A DNA stretch of 64,000 nt from Chryseobacterium sp. ISL-6 (GTDB lineage Bacteria > Bacteroidota > Bacteroidia > Flavobacteriales > Weeksellaceae), in contig NZ_JAGGPT010000002.1 in NCBI RefSeq assembly GCF_018613715.1, positions 186,001-250,000 on the forward strand. Reading direction: 5' to 3'. Shown in pieces: positions 33,204 to 44,594 of this stretch. The notes under the pieces were generated by a model, which worked only from the letters and a program-made list of their open reading frames with translations, did no database searches and was not told where the DNA came from. Each line of letters opens with the position of its first letter. The first letter of the stretch is position 1. The translations under genes were made by a program, and so were the position numbers.

Positions 33204-34217
33204 TCAGACCCCTTCATTAAGATTCTGATAATTCTGAAAAGCCTCTTTCAGGCTGGCCTGGATTCTTCTCTTAAGCCGTTCCGGTTTTAAAACAGTAATA
33301 AACTCACCCAATCCCAGGATCATCCTTTCTAATTCGAAATTAAGCTGCACACATATTTTAAATGTTGTCCCACTATCATCTTCATTTATAATTTCCTGAG
33401 AATGATGAAAAGGTTTTGTTTTAACATACGGAGCATGCTTGGCATTGATTTTAAAAATAACATTCTGAGGACGTTGCCCATCTGAAACAGTAACCCCGAT
33501 CACTTCTCCAAAATAACGATCAGAATCAAACTCCTTATCAATGTATGTAACAGCTTCTTCAATAGAGATTTCTTCCATCCTGTCTAATGCCAGATTATAC
33601 ATTTTATTTTTATACCAACAGATAAGAAACCAACGGTTATTATATTCTTTCAGTAACTGCGGATGAACGATGTAATAATCAGATTCCCTTGCTTTAAAGC
33701 TTTTATATAGAATCTTTAATACCCTCCTGTTTAAAATACTTTCATATAAAATATCAATATGTTCCAATCCTTTCAGCCGTTCATTTTTATCGAGATGAAT
33801 AATGGATTTCTGATTGGTTGAATGAATTGAATCTTCCAGTTTCTGGATCACCCCATTCATATCTTTAAACATAGAAAAATCTTTGAACTGCTTCAAGATC
33901 TGAACGGCATTGTTCATTGCTTTCAGATCGCTTTCATTCACCGAAATATTATGAATGCTGTATTCAGGATCACTGTATCGGTAATATTTCCTCTCATAAA
34001 CTTCAATAGGAGCCTCATAACCGAACTTTTCGCTGCGCATATTCTGCAGATCCAGCTGTATGGTACGTTTGCTTACAAAGGATTCCTTTCCTTCAAACTC
34101 AAACAACGCTTCGGAACATTCATCGATCAGGTCTTCTAATGTGTATTGGCGGTATTTGTTCTTAAGGCATTTATCCAGAGTCTTATAGCGGATCAGAGCG
34201 TTTTTATTGGATGACAT
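33204..34217 (-). CDS. WYL-domain transcriptional regulator
   Basis: A 337-aa regulator. The N-terminal ~75 residues hold a winged HTH ('YTLEDLIDECSEALFEFEGK', 'SKRTIQLDLQNMRS'). The WYL domain lies at about 155-225 ('ILYKSFKARESDYYIVHPQL', 'NNRWFLICWYKNKMYNLALD'), followed by a C-terminal WCX-like extension. WYL domains sense nucleic acids or nucleotides and often control RNA/DNA repair and defence genes. It is divergent from rtcB (with a small gene between), so it is a good candidate for controlling the RNA-repair genes; shared motifs at 34709 and 39313 may be its sites. Confidence 0.88.
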   Translation of the reverse strand: MSSNKNALIRYKTLDKCLKNKYRQYTLEDLIDECSEALFEFEGKESFVSKRTIQLDLQNMRSEKFGYEAPIEVYERKYYRYSDPEYSIHNISVNESDLKAMNNAVQILKQFKDFSMFKDMNGVIQKLEDSIHSTNQKSIIHLDKNERLKGLEHIDILYESILNRRVLKILYKSFKARESDYYIVHPQLLKEYNNRWFLICWYKNKMYNLALDRMEEISIEEAVTYIDKEFDSDRYFGEVIGVTVSDGQRPQNVIFKINAKHAPYVKTKPFHHSQEIINEDDSGTTFKICVQLNFELERMILGLGEFITVLKPERLKRRIQASLKEAFQNYQNLNEGV

Positions 34218-34258
34218 TTTTCTTGTGTTTAGTGGGTATTGGCTGGCTTATGCTGCAT

Positions 34259-34289
34259 CGTCATTGCGAACCGAAGGTGAAGCAATCTC
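34259..34289. repeat. Dispersed intergenic repeat motif
   Basis: Matches the pattern TCATTGCGA(A)...GAAGCAATCT seen scattered in many Bacteroidota genomes. Confidence 0.45.
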
Positions 34290-34321
34290 ATTCATCGTAT
34301 TTTACTATCGCTGTGCCAGAA

Positions 34322-34654
34322 TTATTTCTTTCTTAACGCTTCCCCTTCAAAAACAATCCCGTCCCATCCGAACTCCATAAAGTTTCTGATATTCTGATGA
34401 TCAACCCCTTCAGGATTTTTAAGAACATCTTCTCTGTAAAATTCTCCAAAAAGATTTAAAACATCCTCTTTTGACAGATCATTCAGCTTTGCAAAACTAA
34501 ATACTTTACAAGATCCATTATTTTGATCTGCTTCATTCGCTGTAGTTCCGTTTTTAAATTTTGTTGGTGTAAAGTTATAATTCTCATCGATATAAGTAAT
34601 AACGTCTTTGAAATGAATCTCTTCAGGTGAGTTCTTTAATTGTTCCAATAACAT
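34322..34654 (-). CDS. HopJ-type effector family protein
   Basis: A 110-aa cytosolic protein of the HopJ family, a name taken from a Pseudomonas effector although most members are ordinary small proteins with unknown function. 'FTPTKFKNGT' and 'NGSCKVFSFAKLNDLSKEDV', ending in 'NIRNFMEFGWDGIVFEGEAL', are family signatures. ATG 34654 was chosen; an upstream in-frame extension to 34768 overlaps the rtcB promoter and is hydrophobic nonsense. Confidence 0.8.
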   Translation of the reverse strand: MLLEQLKNSPEEIHFKDVITYIDENYNFTPTKFKNGTTANEADQNNGSCKVFSFAKLNDLSKEDVLNLFGEFYREDVLKNPEGVDHQNIRNFMEFGWDGIVFEGEALRKK

Positions 34655-34708
34655 ACAATATGTATTTTTTAAAAAGATTGATGTAAAAATAATCAAAAAA
34701 AAATCATC

Positions 34709-34727
34709 TACGCAAAAACATTGCACA
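34709..34727 (+). promoter_or_regulatory. Putative operator ahead of rtcB
   Basis: TACGCAAAAACATTGCACA shares 15 of 19 positions with 39313-39331 ahead of rlaP. It lies 27 bases before the rtcB start, and TACGCAA is mirrored by TTGCGTA at 34729-34735. This fits a regulator site controlling the RNA-repair genes. Confidence 0.5.
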
Positions 34728-34736
34728 CTTGCGTAA

Positions 34737-36149
<1,413 letters not shown>

Positions 36150-36184
36150 AACTAAGCCTGATTGATTATTGAATATATTTTACT

Positions 36185-36214
36185 CTCGCAGATTAAGCAG
36201 ATCACGTAGATTTT
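36185..36214. repeat. Dispersed 'CTCGCAGATTAAGCAGAT' repeat
   Basis: CTCGCAGATTAAGCAGATCA is a sequence I recognise as scattered between genes in flavobacterial genomes. Confidence 0.45.
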
Positions 36215-36348
36215 TTATAATATTAATCTGCCACAATTGTAAAACCTGCAAGAGATTAAATTATGTAATTCAAAAAAATTTAATTATAATCAATTACAAG
36301 TATAATTTTTTTAAATACCCTTGCGCTTTATAAGTACAAGGGTATTAA

Positions 36349-38022
36349 TCATTTAAGATAATAAAACTGGTAGTTTATTTTTTTAAATTCTATATTGACA
36401 AGATTGGAACCCGACAGCATAAATCCGCTTATATCACCTCCTTTTCCCACTTTAAAATCGAGCTGTCCAAAATATGATTGCGTCGAATAAAAACTCATCT
36501 GTTTTAGAGGAAATACTGGAATATCGCCATTTATAGGGTGTTTTGCTACCAGATTATTATTTTCAATAACCAGCTGATAAGTTGTATTAAACTCGTCATT
36601 TCTGTAAAATCCAACAAACTGTTTCAAATCCATGGTCTCTGCTTTAGGCGGATTCAATGTTACTCTTTTTGCGGTGTATGTAAAATCACCAATTCTAAAG
36701 GTCACTAATCCTCCATTAAATGTAAGACTTGCGGTAGGAATAGAAGTAATATTAAATTTACCATCCCCTACTCCTGGTAAAACTTCTTTACCTTTATGAT
36801 TATAGGTCCCTACATAAAGATCTTTCCCATCTGCTGAAATTTCAAGATAGTTTCCCGGACTCAGTTCATACACTCCTTCAAAGTTCTTTAATTCTGATGG
36901 TGTATATGTTGTTTTTTGTGGTCTAATATCTGGAGTTAGCTTATTGGCAAGAAATAAATCAATCAGCTGATAGGCAATTAAGAAACCGTCAAAAGCCCTC
37001 TTATTTCCTAATACAACCAGAGAGAAGTTTTGAGAAGGAATATGAAGAATATAAGAGCAATAACCTGCAGTACCACCACCATGAAAAACTAAATCCAACC
37101 CTTTATACGTTCCTGTTTGCAGTCCTAAACCATATTCGATATGACTTCCATTATTTAATATTGTATTTTTCTGCATGGTATTAAAAAGTTCACGACTGCC
37201 AACGGTTGGCTTTTGAAAATTGATAGCCCATGTACATAAATCATTTAAAGTAATATAAATATTAGATGCTCCATAAACCATTTGTCCGATTGGAAATTTT
37301 AAAAATATATTTCCTTTTTGCAGGTATGGTTCTGCCTTATTTGGGATTATTTTTTCAGGATCATCTATTGCTACGCTATGCTTCATACCAAGTGGATTAA
37401 AAATGAATTCCTTTAGTATCTGGGCAAAATCCTTCTTATATACTCTGTGGAGGATTTCCGCAAGCAGCATGAATCCTGTATTATTATATTGATACTGTTC
37501 TCCCGGAGTATAGTTAATACTTTTAATTCCTAAAACGGTCTGTACAGCTTCATTATTTGTCAGTCTGAACTCATCACCAAAACCTTGTAATTCATTAATT
37601 TCCGTAAAATTGGGTAAGCCATGGGTATGATTCGCCAATTGGCGGACGCTGATTTTATAAGGTAAACTGCTAAGCTCAGGAAGATAGTTTCTGATATCAT
37701 CATCTAAAGAAAGCTTTCCTTCCTTTACGGCCATAAGTGCAACCAAAGCTGTAAACTGCTTAGAAACTGATGCTATATTGAAAGCAGTGGAATCTGTTAC
37801 GGAAATTTGATCCTCCAGATTGGCCTGCCCATATGTTTTCTTATAGATTACTTTCCCATCTTTTATGATCCCTATGGCCATTCCGGGAGCATTCGCCTTA
37901 GCATAGGTATTTAATAGCGAATCGGCTTTTCTGATTTCATTTTTTGGAGTGAATTGACTGGAATATAATCCAAAGCCCATTAGAAAGAAAATACATAACG
38001 CAAGTTTAATGTGTGATTTCAT
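36349..38022 (-). CDS. Exported serine hydrolase, beta-lactamase/PBP-like
   Basis: A 557-aa protein with a signal peptide (residues ~1-22). The class C beta-lactamase/esterase fold covers about 30-350: SxxK motif 'SVSK' (S85, K88), 'YQYNNTG' as the YxN motif and 'VFHGGGTAGY' as the third (HxG) motif. About 180 C-terminal residues form a beta-rich domain common in flavobacterial members. It is probably a peptidase or esterase rather than a resistance enzyme. Single gene, divergent from nothing obvious; the AraC gene upstream is on the same strand. Confidence 0.87.
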   Translation of the reverse strand: MKSHIKLALCIFFLMGFGLYSSQFTPKNEIRKADSLLNTYAKANAPGMAIGIIKDGKVIYKKTYGQANLEDQISVTDSTAFNIASVSKQFTALVALMAVKEGKLSLDDDIRNYLPELSSLPYKISVRQLANHTHGLPNFTEINELQGFGDEFRLTNNEAVQTVLGIKSINYTPGEQYQYNNTGFMLLAEILHRVYKKDFAQILKEFIFNPLGMKHSVAIDDPEKIIPNKAEPYLQKGNIFLKFPIGQMVYGASNIYITLNDLCTWAINFQKPTVGSRELFNTMQKNTILNNGSHIEYGLGLQTGTYKGLDLVFHGGGTAGYCSYILHIPSQNFSLVVLGNKRAFDGFLIAYQLIDLFLANKLTPDIRPQKTTYTPSELKNFEGVYELSPGNYLEISADGKDLYVGTYNHKGKEVLPGVGDGKFNITSIPTASLTFNGGLVTFRIGDFTYTAKRVTLNPPKAETMDLKQFVGFYRNDEFNTTYQLVIENNNLVAKHPINGDIPVFPLKQMSFYSTQSYFGQLDFKVGKGGDISGFMLSGSNLVNIEFKKINYQFYYLK

Positions 38023-38136
38023 TTTTAAATTTTTAATGAAACAAATCTGAAACTTTGCGCTGAAATAAATATCCGGATACCGAAAATCGGACTCTTTTGT
38101 TTAGAAAAATCAGTCCGACTTAAAGTCGAACAGTAT

Positions 38137-39168
38137 TTAACTGATTGATTTTCTGTAATCAGTAGGGGTAACACCCGTTTCTTTTTTAAATGCTGTATAA
38201 AATGAAGATTTAGAATTAAAACCCACCTGATACAATACTTCCAAGACTGTTAGCTGTGGATTTTCCTTTAAAAGGGTTTTAGCACTGTTAATTCTGAATT
38301 CATTAATGAAATCAAAAAAATGTTTTCCCACTGACTGATTGATCAACAATGATAGTTGTTTTTCCGGCAAGTTGATTTTCTCTGCCAGTTTTTGTAACGT
38401 TAACGTATCATCTAAGTAAGGCTTTTCCATCTCCATCAGAATCAGGAGATCTTTTAACTGTTCTGATTCCTCCTTAAAGTCAGGAGCTTTCTTTACCGGA
38501 ACTAAATCTTTATCTATTCCAGCAAATAAATCCGGTCTGTATAAGCAATTTAACACAAACCAACTGATCATAAATAATGCAAAGAAACCTGTAAATGTAT
38601 ACAAATACAACAGAAGGTCGTTATTCTTAATGAAACCCCTGAGCAGTACAAAAAAATTACCTATTAAAAATAAAATTGTAGTTCTTAACAACCATTGATA
38701 AACTTGTTGATGATTGCTCGAGTAATTTTCCCGGTATAGTTTCTTAAATGTTCTCAGCACAAGAAATACGGCAACAATATAATAGTAATATTGTACTGTC
38801 AATAGCATATCAAATAACCGATAGCCTTGTTTTGAAATGTCTGTTGAAATAAATAAAACAAAGGAAAGTAAGAATAGTAATGCATGTAAAAGGTGTTTTT
38901 TGTTTAAGTTAAAATTATAATAACAGGCTGATTTTACATACAGATAATACAGAGGCATCTGTAATAAGACACTGGCAGATTTAAAGCTTCTAAAAAAAGT
39001 GCTGGAAGGAGACCAAAAAAGACCCGATAAATCAATGGAAGAAACGAGAAGAAATGAAGCAAATAAATAATTAGGTAATTTTCTTTTACTTTTTGCTGTT
39101 ATCAAAAAGATCACAAGCAGCAAAAACAAAAAAGCAATAATTTTGCCCAGATCACCTATTAATGTCAT
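38137..39168 (-). CDS. Membrane-bound AraC-family regulator
   Basis: A 343-aa protein: six to seven transmembrane helices fill residues ~5-215, and an AraC-type double HTH occupies ~240-343 ('LQKLAEKINLPEKQLSLLIN', 'VLEVLYQVGFNSKSSFYTAF', 'FKKETGVTPTDYRKS'). This helical-membrane plus AraC layout is common in Bacteroidota and implies signal sensing at the membrane. It lies ~115 bases upstream of the serine hydrolase gene on the same strand and may control it. Confidence 0.87.
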   Translation of the reverse strand: MTLIGDLGKIIAFLFLLLVIFLITAKSKRKLPNYLFASFLLVSSIDLSGLFWSPSSTFFRSFKSASVLLQMPLYYLYVKSACYYNFNLNKKHLLHALLFLLSFVLFISTDISKQGYRLFDMLLTVQYYYYIVAVFLVLRTFKKLYRENYSSNHQQVYQWLLRTTILFLIGNFFVLLRGFIKNNDLLLYLYTFTGFFALFMISWFVLNCLYRPDLFAGIDKDLVPVKKAPDFKEESEQLKDLLILMEMEKPYLDDTLTLQKLAEKINLPEKQLSLLINQSVGKHFFDFINEFRINSAKTLLKENPQLTVLEVLYQVGFNSKSSFYTAFKKETGVTPTDYRKSIS

Positions 39169-39294
39169 ATTTCTTGTTTAAATTACAATATTACAAAAAA
39201 TGTAATCGCCTTGGTAAAAACATTCATTGATGCATTAAAATTATTTAAAACTGTAAATCTTACAACTTCAATTTTTTATTCAATAATATTCTAA

Positions 39295-40116
<822 letters not shown>

Positions 40117-40191
40117 ATAAAAGATGATAAGTATTTCAATATATTAAAGCATTTGAAAAACATAAAATTTCAGTAATAATAACAATTCAAT

Positions 40192-41250
40192 ATGACGATC
40201 CAGGATCTTAAAAATAAAAAACTAATCCTTTTCGAAGCCATTTCCGGAAGCCGTGCTTTCGGATTGGCGACGAAAAATTCTGACACCGATATCCGAGGCA
40301 TATATTATATACCGAAAGAAGATTTTTTCGGACTGAATTATGTTCCGCAGATCTCTAATGAAACAAATGATATTACCTACTATGAAATCGGAAGGCTCAT
40401 AGAGCTACTGCAAAAAAACAATCCGAACATTCTGGAGATTCTGGCCAGTCCGGAAGATTGTATTTTAGAGAAACACCCTCTGATGGATCTTCTAAAACCC
40501 GAAGATTTCCTGTCAAAATTATGCAAAGACACCTTTGCAGGATATGCTATCTCACAGATCAAAAAGGCTAAAGGATTAAATAAGAAAATCCTAAATCCTA
40601 TAGATCAAGAAAGGAAATCCCTTCTTGATTTCTGTTTTATTCTTGAAGATCACCGCTCAGTACCGTTGAAAGAATGGCTTTTCAGAAATGAAAAAGTTCA
40701 GGAGAAATGTGGATTGGTAAGCATTGATCATACCAAAGGAATGTTTGCTTTATTTTATGATAATACCCACACATTAGGTTATAAAGGAATTATCCGGAAT
40801 GAGGAAGCCAATCAGGTTTCAGTATCCTCTGTTCCTAAAGGAGAAAAAACCGCTGCCTATCTCTTTTGCAATCTTGATGCCTACTCTGTGTATTGTAAAG
40901 ATTATAAAGAATACTGGAAATGGGTCTCAGAACGAAATGAAGACCGTTATAAAGTGAATCAAAATCATGGACAAAACTATGACAGCAAAAACATGATGCA
41001 TACCATCCGTTTATTGCAGTCTTGTGAACATATTTTTAAAACTGGTTCGATGCATATCCGTGTTGAAAATCGAGATGAATTATTAGATATTAAAGCTGGA
41101 AACTGGTCTTATGATGAGGTAATGAAAAAAGCTGAAGATCTGGTAAAGTCTATTGATCAATACCATTCAGTTTCTACACTTCCTGAAGAACCGGATCTGG
41201 AAAAGACAACAAAGATATTGGTTGAAATAAGAGAAAGATTGTATGGTTAA
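40192..41250 (+). CDS. RlaP-type nucleotidyltransferase, copy 2
   Basis: A 352-aa paralogue: 'ISGSRAFGLATKNSDTDIRG' again gives GS and DxD. Further conserved family residues are in 'NPNILEILASPEDC' and 'KNMMHTIRLLQSCEHIFKTG'. It lies 75 bases behind copy 1 and is probably co-transcribed; it lacks its own copy of the 19-base motif. The longer C-terminus distinguishes it from copy 1, so the two may have different substrates. Confidence 0.86.
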   Translation: MTIQDLKNKKLILFEAISGSRAFGLATKNSDTDIRGIYYIPKEDFFGLNYVPQISNETNDITYYEIGRLIELLQKNNPNILEILASPEDCILEKHPLMDLLKPEDFLSKLCKDTFAGYAISQIKKAKGLNKKILNPIDQERKSLLDFCFILEDHRSVPLKEWLFRNEKVQEKCGLVSIDHTKGMFALFYDNTHTLGYKGIIRNEEANQVSVSSVPKGEKTAAYLFCNLDAYSVYCKDYKEYWKWVSERNEDRYKVNQNHGQNYDSKNMMHTIRLLQSCEHIFKTGSMHIRVENRDELLDIKAGNWSYDEVMKKAEDLVKSIDQYHSVSTLPEEPDLEKTTKILVEIRERLYG

Positions 41251-41374
41251 AATTGAAAGTACTAAGAGTTGACTTAGAGATTAATTCATCGCAATGACAG
41301 ATTTAGTGTATAGATATGCTTTACATTTTTACAATTTTTGGCGCTGATAGTAATCTAAATTTGTAAAAAAAATA

Positions 41375-42574
41375 ATGAAAGTAGTATATTTTTTAACTGC
41401 ATTCTTGCTTAGCTTCACCATCCAGGCACAGGATTCTTTAGTTACTAAGATTGCGTCACAACATTATCAAATTATAAATTTCGAGAATAACCATTTTTCG
41501 GGTGAAGGAATTACAAACCTTACTCAGACTATTGCAAAGCATAAATATGTTCTAATTGGTGAGGATCATCTTAATAATGAAGTCCTGGATTTTACAACTT
41601 ACCTTACTAATCATATCAACTTCGACAATTATATCACAGAAACTGATCAGTTCACTATTGATATCCTTAAAAAAGATTGTAAAAAAAATAAAGACCACCA
41701 GTCTATTGCACCTAACTCTAATGATAAATTTTCTTTTTTCTCATTTAATAAAGATCATAATCTATTAGATTATTTTTTCGAAAACAATAAGACTGTGATA
41801 GGTCTTGATCAGGTTTATTACAATTCTGATGCAGTTATTTTCCAGGAACTTATTAAAATAACAACCAATAAAGTAGCAAAAACAAAATATCAAGCTTTAT
41901 TAAAAGAATCCACAACCCGATGGGATAGATATAAAAAAGAATCAAACCTGGTTCCGCTTAAGGATGGTTCCAATCGCCCTTATCTGTTTTCTGATGATCT
42001 GGGTAAGAATCTTGCAGAGCTTCAAAAATTAAAACTGTCAGACTACGAATATCGTGCTATCAATAAACTGAAAACCAGCAATGAGATATACATCCTTGAA
42101 AACAAAGAAAAAGAAGCAGAATCTAACTTTTTGAGAAGCTCGTCTATGAAAGAGAATTTTCTTGAAAATCTTGATAAAATTAAAGGCAAAAGAAATTTGT
42201 TTAAGTTTGGAGCAAACCATGCTGCTAAAGATAAAAGCTTATTACAAAACAGTTCTGATATTGGAAATCTAGCTTCTGCTTTAGCTGATTCAGAAAAGGA
42301 AAAATCTTTACATATCGCTATTATACAAAAATCTGGTAAAACCGGCTCTTTTCTTTCGGAAAGCAATGACGCTGAATATGTTTTATTCTTAAGACCCTTT
42401 TATCGATTGGTCAATAAGGAAAATCAATGGCTCTTATTTGACCTCACTAAAATTAACGAAGAGATAAAGAAACAAAATACTTCTGTTAAATCAGGTACTC
42501 TTAAAAATTTACTGGGTGGCTATGATTATTTAATTATAATCCCTAAAGTAACTGCACAGAAAATGATCACTTAA
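41375..42574 (+). CDS. Exported protein of ChaN/EreA-like fold
   Basis: A 399-aa protein with a signal peptide (to ~residue 18, TIQAQ). 'KHKYVLIGEDHLNNEVLDF' and 'LFKFGANHAAKD' resemble the GExH and NH motifs of the erythromycin esterase/ChaN/TIKI superfamily. The middle is helical and charged. Function is uncertain: a hydrolase or a haem/metal-binding protein are both possible. A strong terminator follows. Confidence 0.6.
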   Translation: MKVVYFLTAFLLSFTIQAQDSLVTKIASQHYQIINFENNHFSGEGITNLTQTIAKHKYVLIGEDHLNNEVLDFTTYLTNHINFDNYITETDQFTIDILKKDCKKNKDHQSIAPNSNDKFSFFSFNKDHNLLDYFFENNKTVIGLDQVYYNSDAVIFQELIKITTNKVAKTKYQALLKESTTRWDRYKKESNLVPLKDGSNRPYLFSDDLGKNLAELQKLKLSDYEYRAINKLKTSNEIYILENKEKEAESNFLRSSSMKENFLENLDKIKGKRNLFKFGANHAAKDKSLLQNSSDIGNLASALADSEKEKSLHIAIIQKSGKTGSFLSESNDAEYVLFLRPFYRLVNKENQWLLFDLTKINEEIKKQNTSVKSGTLKNLLGGYDYLIIIPKVTAQKMIT

Positions 42575-42694
42575 GTAATGCTAAATTGACATGTTGAGAT
42601 GTTATAAAGATATTGTTTGGAAAGGATAATCCAAATTCATCAACCGCAAAAATAACTTTATAAAAAGTTGTTCGTTTTAATTTGTAGTAATTAG

Positions 42695-42724
42695 AAAAAA
42701 CCTCCTATTTCTCGGAGGTTTTTT
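42695..42724 (+). terminator. Intrinsic terminator
   Basis: AAAAAACCTCC / GGAGGTTTTTT, an 11-bp stem with T run. Confidence 0.85.
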
Positions 42725-42766
42725 CGCTTTTATCTTTTTAGCAAAAAATAAAAAGTAAATTAATTA

Positions 42767-42795
42767 TTGTTTTACGATAATTAATTATACATTTG
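42767..42795 (+). promoter_or_regulatory. Promoter of the DUF2975/XRE operon
   Basis: TTG (42767-42769), 18 bases, then TACATTTG (42788-42795) fit the Bacteroidota consensus; the gene starts at 42818. Confidence 0.55.
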
Positions 42796-42817
42796 CATTA
42801 TTAATATTAATCGTGCT

Positions 42818-43333
42818 ATGAACCAGACTAAAATTATTTCAAGGATTCTTTACTATCTGTGCCTTGTATTGTCAGCAGGTTACATGTTGACGGCAGTATA
42901 TTCTGTTTTCTGTCTTATTACAGGCTTTGCTACTACTCCATACAAGGAAAACAAATTTCTTCATATCAATTTTCCTTTTACGGATCAGCCTTTTCTCAAT
43001 ATTGAGAATAATTATCCTTACATTTTATTTTCATTTATGACAGTTTTAATTACATATGGTATTTTCTTCTGGTTTTCGGCGAGAGTTTTTAAAGTTTTTT
43101 TTCAACCAAAGCTATTCAACGAAAAAAATATCATACAGCTTAAAAGATTTTACATATACAATATTTTCCTTCCTTTGCCTATTGTGATTATAGCAAGTTT
43201 TTTCGTGGAAGTGGAAAGTATGATATGGGGACTGGTTTTTATCCATTTCATGTTAGGAATTTTCTGTCTGTTTCTTGCTAATATCTTCAAGCAAGGACTA
43301 CATTTGCAAAACGAACAAGACCTATTTATATAA
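42818..43333 (+). CDS. DUF2975 membrane protein
   Basis: A 171-aa integral membrane protein with four predicted helices ('YLCLVLSAGYMLTAVYSVFC', 'YILFSFMTVLITYGIFFWF', 'FLPLPIVIIASFF', 'MIWGLVFIHFMLGIFCLFL'). DUF2975 proteins are normally encoded with a YozG-like Cro/CI regulator, exactly as here with a 1-base gap. The pair probably forms a membrane sensor plus regulator; the signal is unknown. Confidence 0.85.
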   Translation: MNQTKIISRILYYLCLVLSAGYMLTAVYSVFCLITGFATTPYKENKFLHINFPFTDQPFLNIENNYPYILFSFMTVLITYGIFFWFSARVFKVFFQPKLFNEKNIIQLKRFYIYNIFLPLPIVIIASFFVEVESMIWGLVFIHFMLGIFCLFLANIFKQGLHLQNEQDLFI

Positions 43334-43334
43334 T

Positions 43335-43538
43335 ATGCCGATTATAGTCAACTTAGATGTGATGCTTGCCAAACGAAAAATGCAGAGTAAAGAATTGGCA
43401 GAAAAATTAGGAATTACACCTGTTAATTTATCTATTCTAAAAACAGGAAAAGCCAAAGGTGTCCGTTTCGATACGCTGGAAGCAATATGCAAAATCCTGG
43501 AATGCCAACCCGGAGATATTCTCGAGTATAGAGAGTAG
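43335..43538 (+). CDS. YozG-like Cro/CI-type regulator
   Basis: A 67-aa HTH protein: 'MLAKRKMQSKELAEKLGITP', 'VNLSILKTGKAKGVRFDTLE', 'AICKILECQPGDILEY' are diagnostic of this subfamily. ATG 43335 starts one base after the DUF2975 stop; longer in-frame readings begin inside that gene. Likely autoregulates the two-gene operon. Confidence 0.9.
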   Translation: MPIIVNLDVMLAKRKMQSKELAEKLGITPVNLSILKTGKAKGVRFDTLEAICKILECQPGDILEYRE

Positions 43539-43719
43539 TAAGGATCTGGAATAAAAGTTTAAAATTGAACCTCTAAAGTTTTATTTCTCTTTATTCTTTA
43601 TTCTTTATTCTAAAAATCATAAATCCCTCCTACATCATCATCAACTAATCACAACCACATATCATTTTCAAAAAGCAATGGAAACATTGCCAGCTATTTT
43701 ATTACCCAAACTCAAGATT

Positions 43720-44592
43720 ATGAACACATTATCTATCAACCATCTCAGCCTGACCTATAAAAATGGCTCTCAGGCAATTAAAGACATTTCATTGGAGATC
43801 GGAAACGGCATGTTCGGTTTGCTTGGCCCGAATGGAGCGGGAAAATCTTCTTTAATGAAAACAATTGTCGGTCTGCAGAAGCCCAGTTCCGGAAATATCC
43901 TTTTTAATGGAAACGACATTTCTAAAAACCCCGATTGCATAAAACAGAATCTAGGATTTTTACCACAGGATTTTGGAGTCTATCCAAAAATTTCAGCTTA
44001 TGATCTATTGAATCATATAGCTATTCTAAAGGGGATTAAAGAGCATTCTGAGCGTAAGGATCAGGTCTTTAATTTATTGGAAAAAGTTAATTTATCTGAT
44101 TTCAGAAATAAAGAAGTCCATACTTTTTCCGGCGGTATGAAACAGCGTTTTGGAGTTGCTCAGGCCTTACTGGGAAATCCTAAGATCATTATCGTTGATG
44201 AGCCAACAGCAGGCTTAGATCCGGAAGAGCGTAACCGTTTTAATTCTTTATTAAACGACATCAGTAAAGAGGTTATCGTGATCCTTTCTACTCATCTTGT
44301 AGAAGATGTCAGAAATTTATGTTCTGAAATGGCTATTATGGATAAGGGTCAGGTTCTCCGAAAAGGAAAACCCAATGATCTTATTTCTGAACTCGAAAAC
44401 AGAATCTGGTCAAAACCTATTGATAAAAATGAATGGGAAACCTATCAACTTAGCCACCATATCATCAGTCAGCAGCTGATTGAAAGGGAATTGTATATCA
44501 CGACATTTTCCGAAGAGCAGCCAAATGGCTTTAACTCTGTTTCTCCCTTATTGGAGCACGTTTACTTCCATACTCTCACACAAAAACCTTAA
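43720..44592 (+). CDS. ABC transporter ATP-binding protein
   Basis: A 290-aa ABC ATPase. Walker A 'GPNGAGKSS', signature 'FSGGMKQR', Walker B 'IIIVDEPTAGLDP' and switch His 'STHLVED' are all intact. ATG 43720 (MNTLSINHLSL) was chosen; an upstream in-frame ATG at 43678 adds 14 atypical residues. It overlaps nothing and is followed after 2 bases by its permease partner. Confidence 0.92.
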   Translation: MNTLSINHLSLTYKNGSQAIKDISLEIGNGMFGLLGPNGAGKSSLMKTIVGLQKPSSGNILFNGNDISKNPDCIKQNLGFLPQDFGVYPKISAYDLLNHIAILKGIKEHSERKDQVFNLLEKVNLSDFRNKEVHTFSGGMKQRFGVAQALLGNPKIIIVDEPTAGLDPEERNRFNSLLNDISKEVIVILSTHLVEDVRNLCSEMAIMDKGQVLRKGKPNDLISELENRIWSKPIDKNEWETYQLSHHIISQQLIERELYITTFSEEQPNGFNSVSPLLEHVYFHTLTQKP

Positions 44593-44594
44593 TC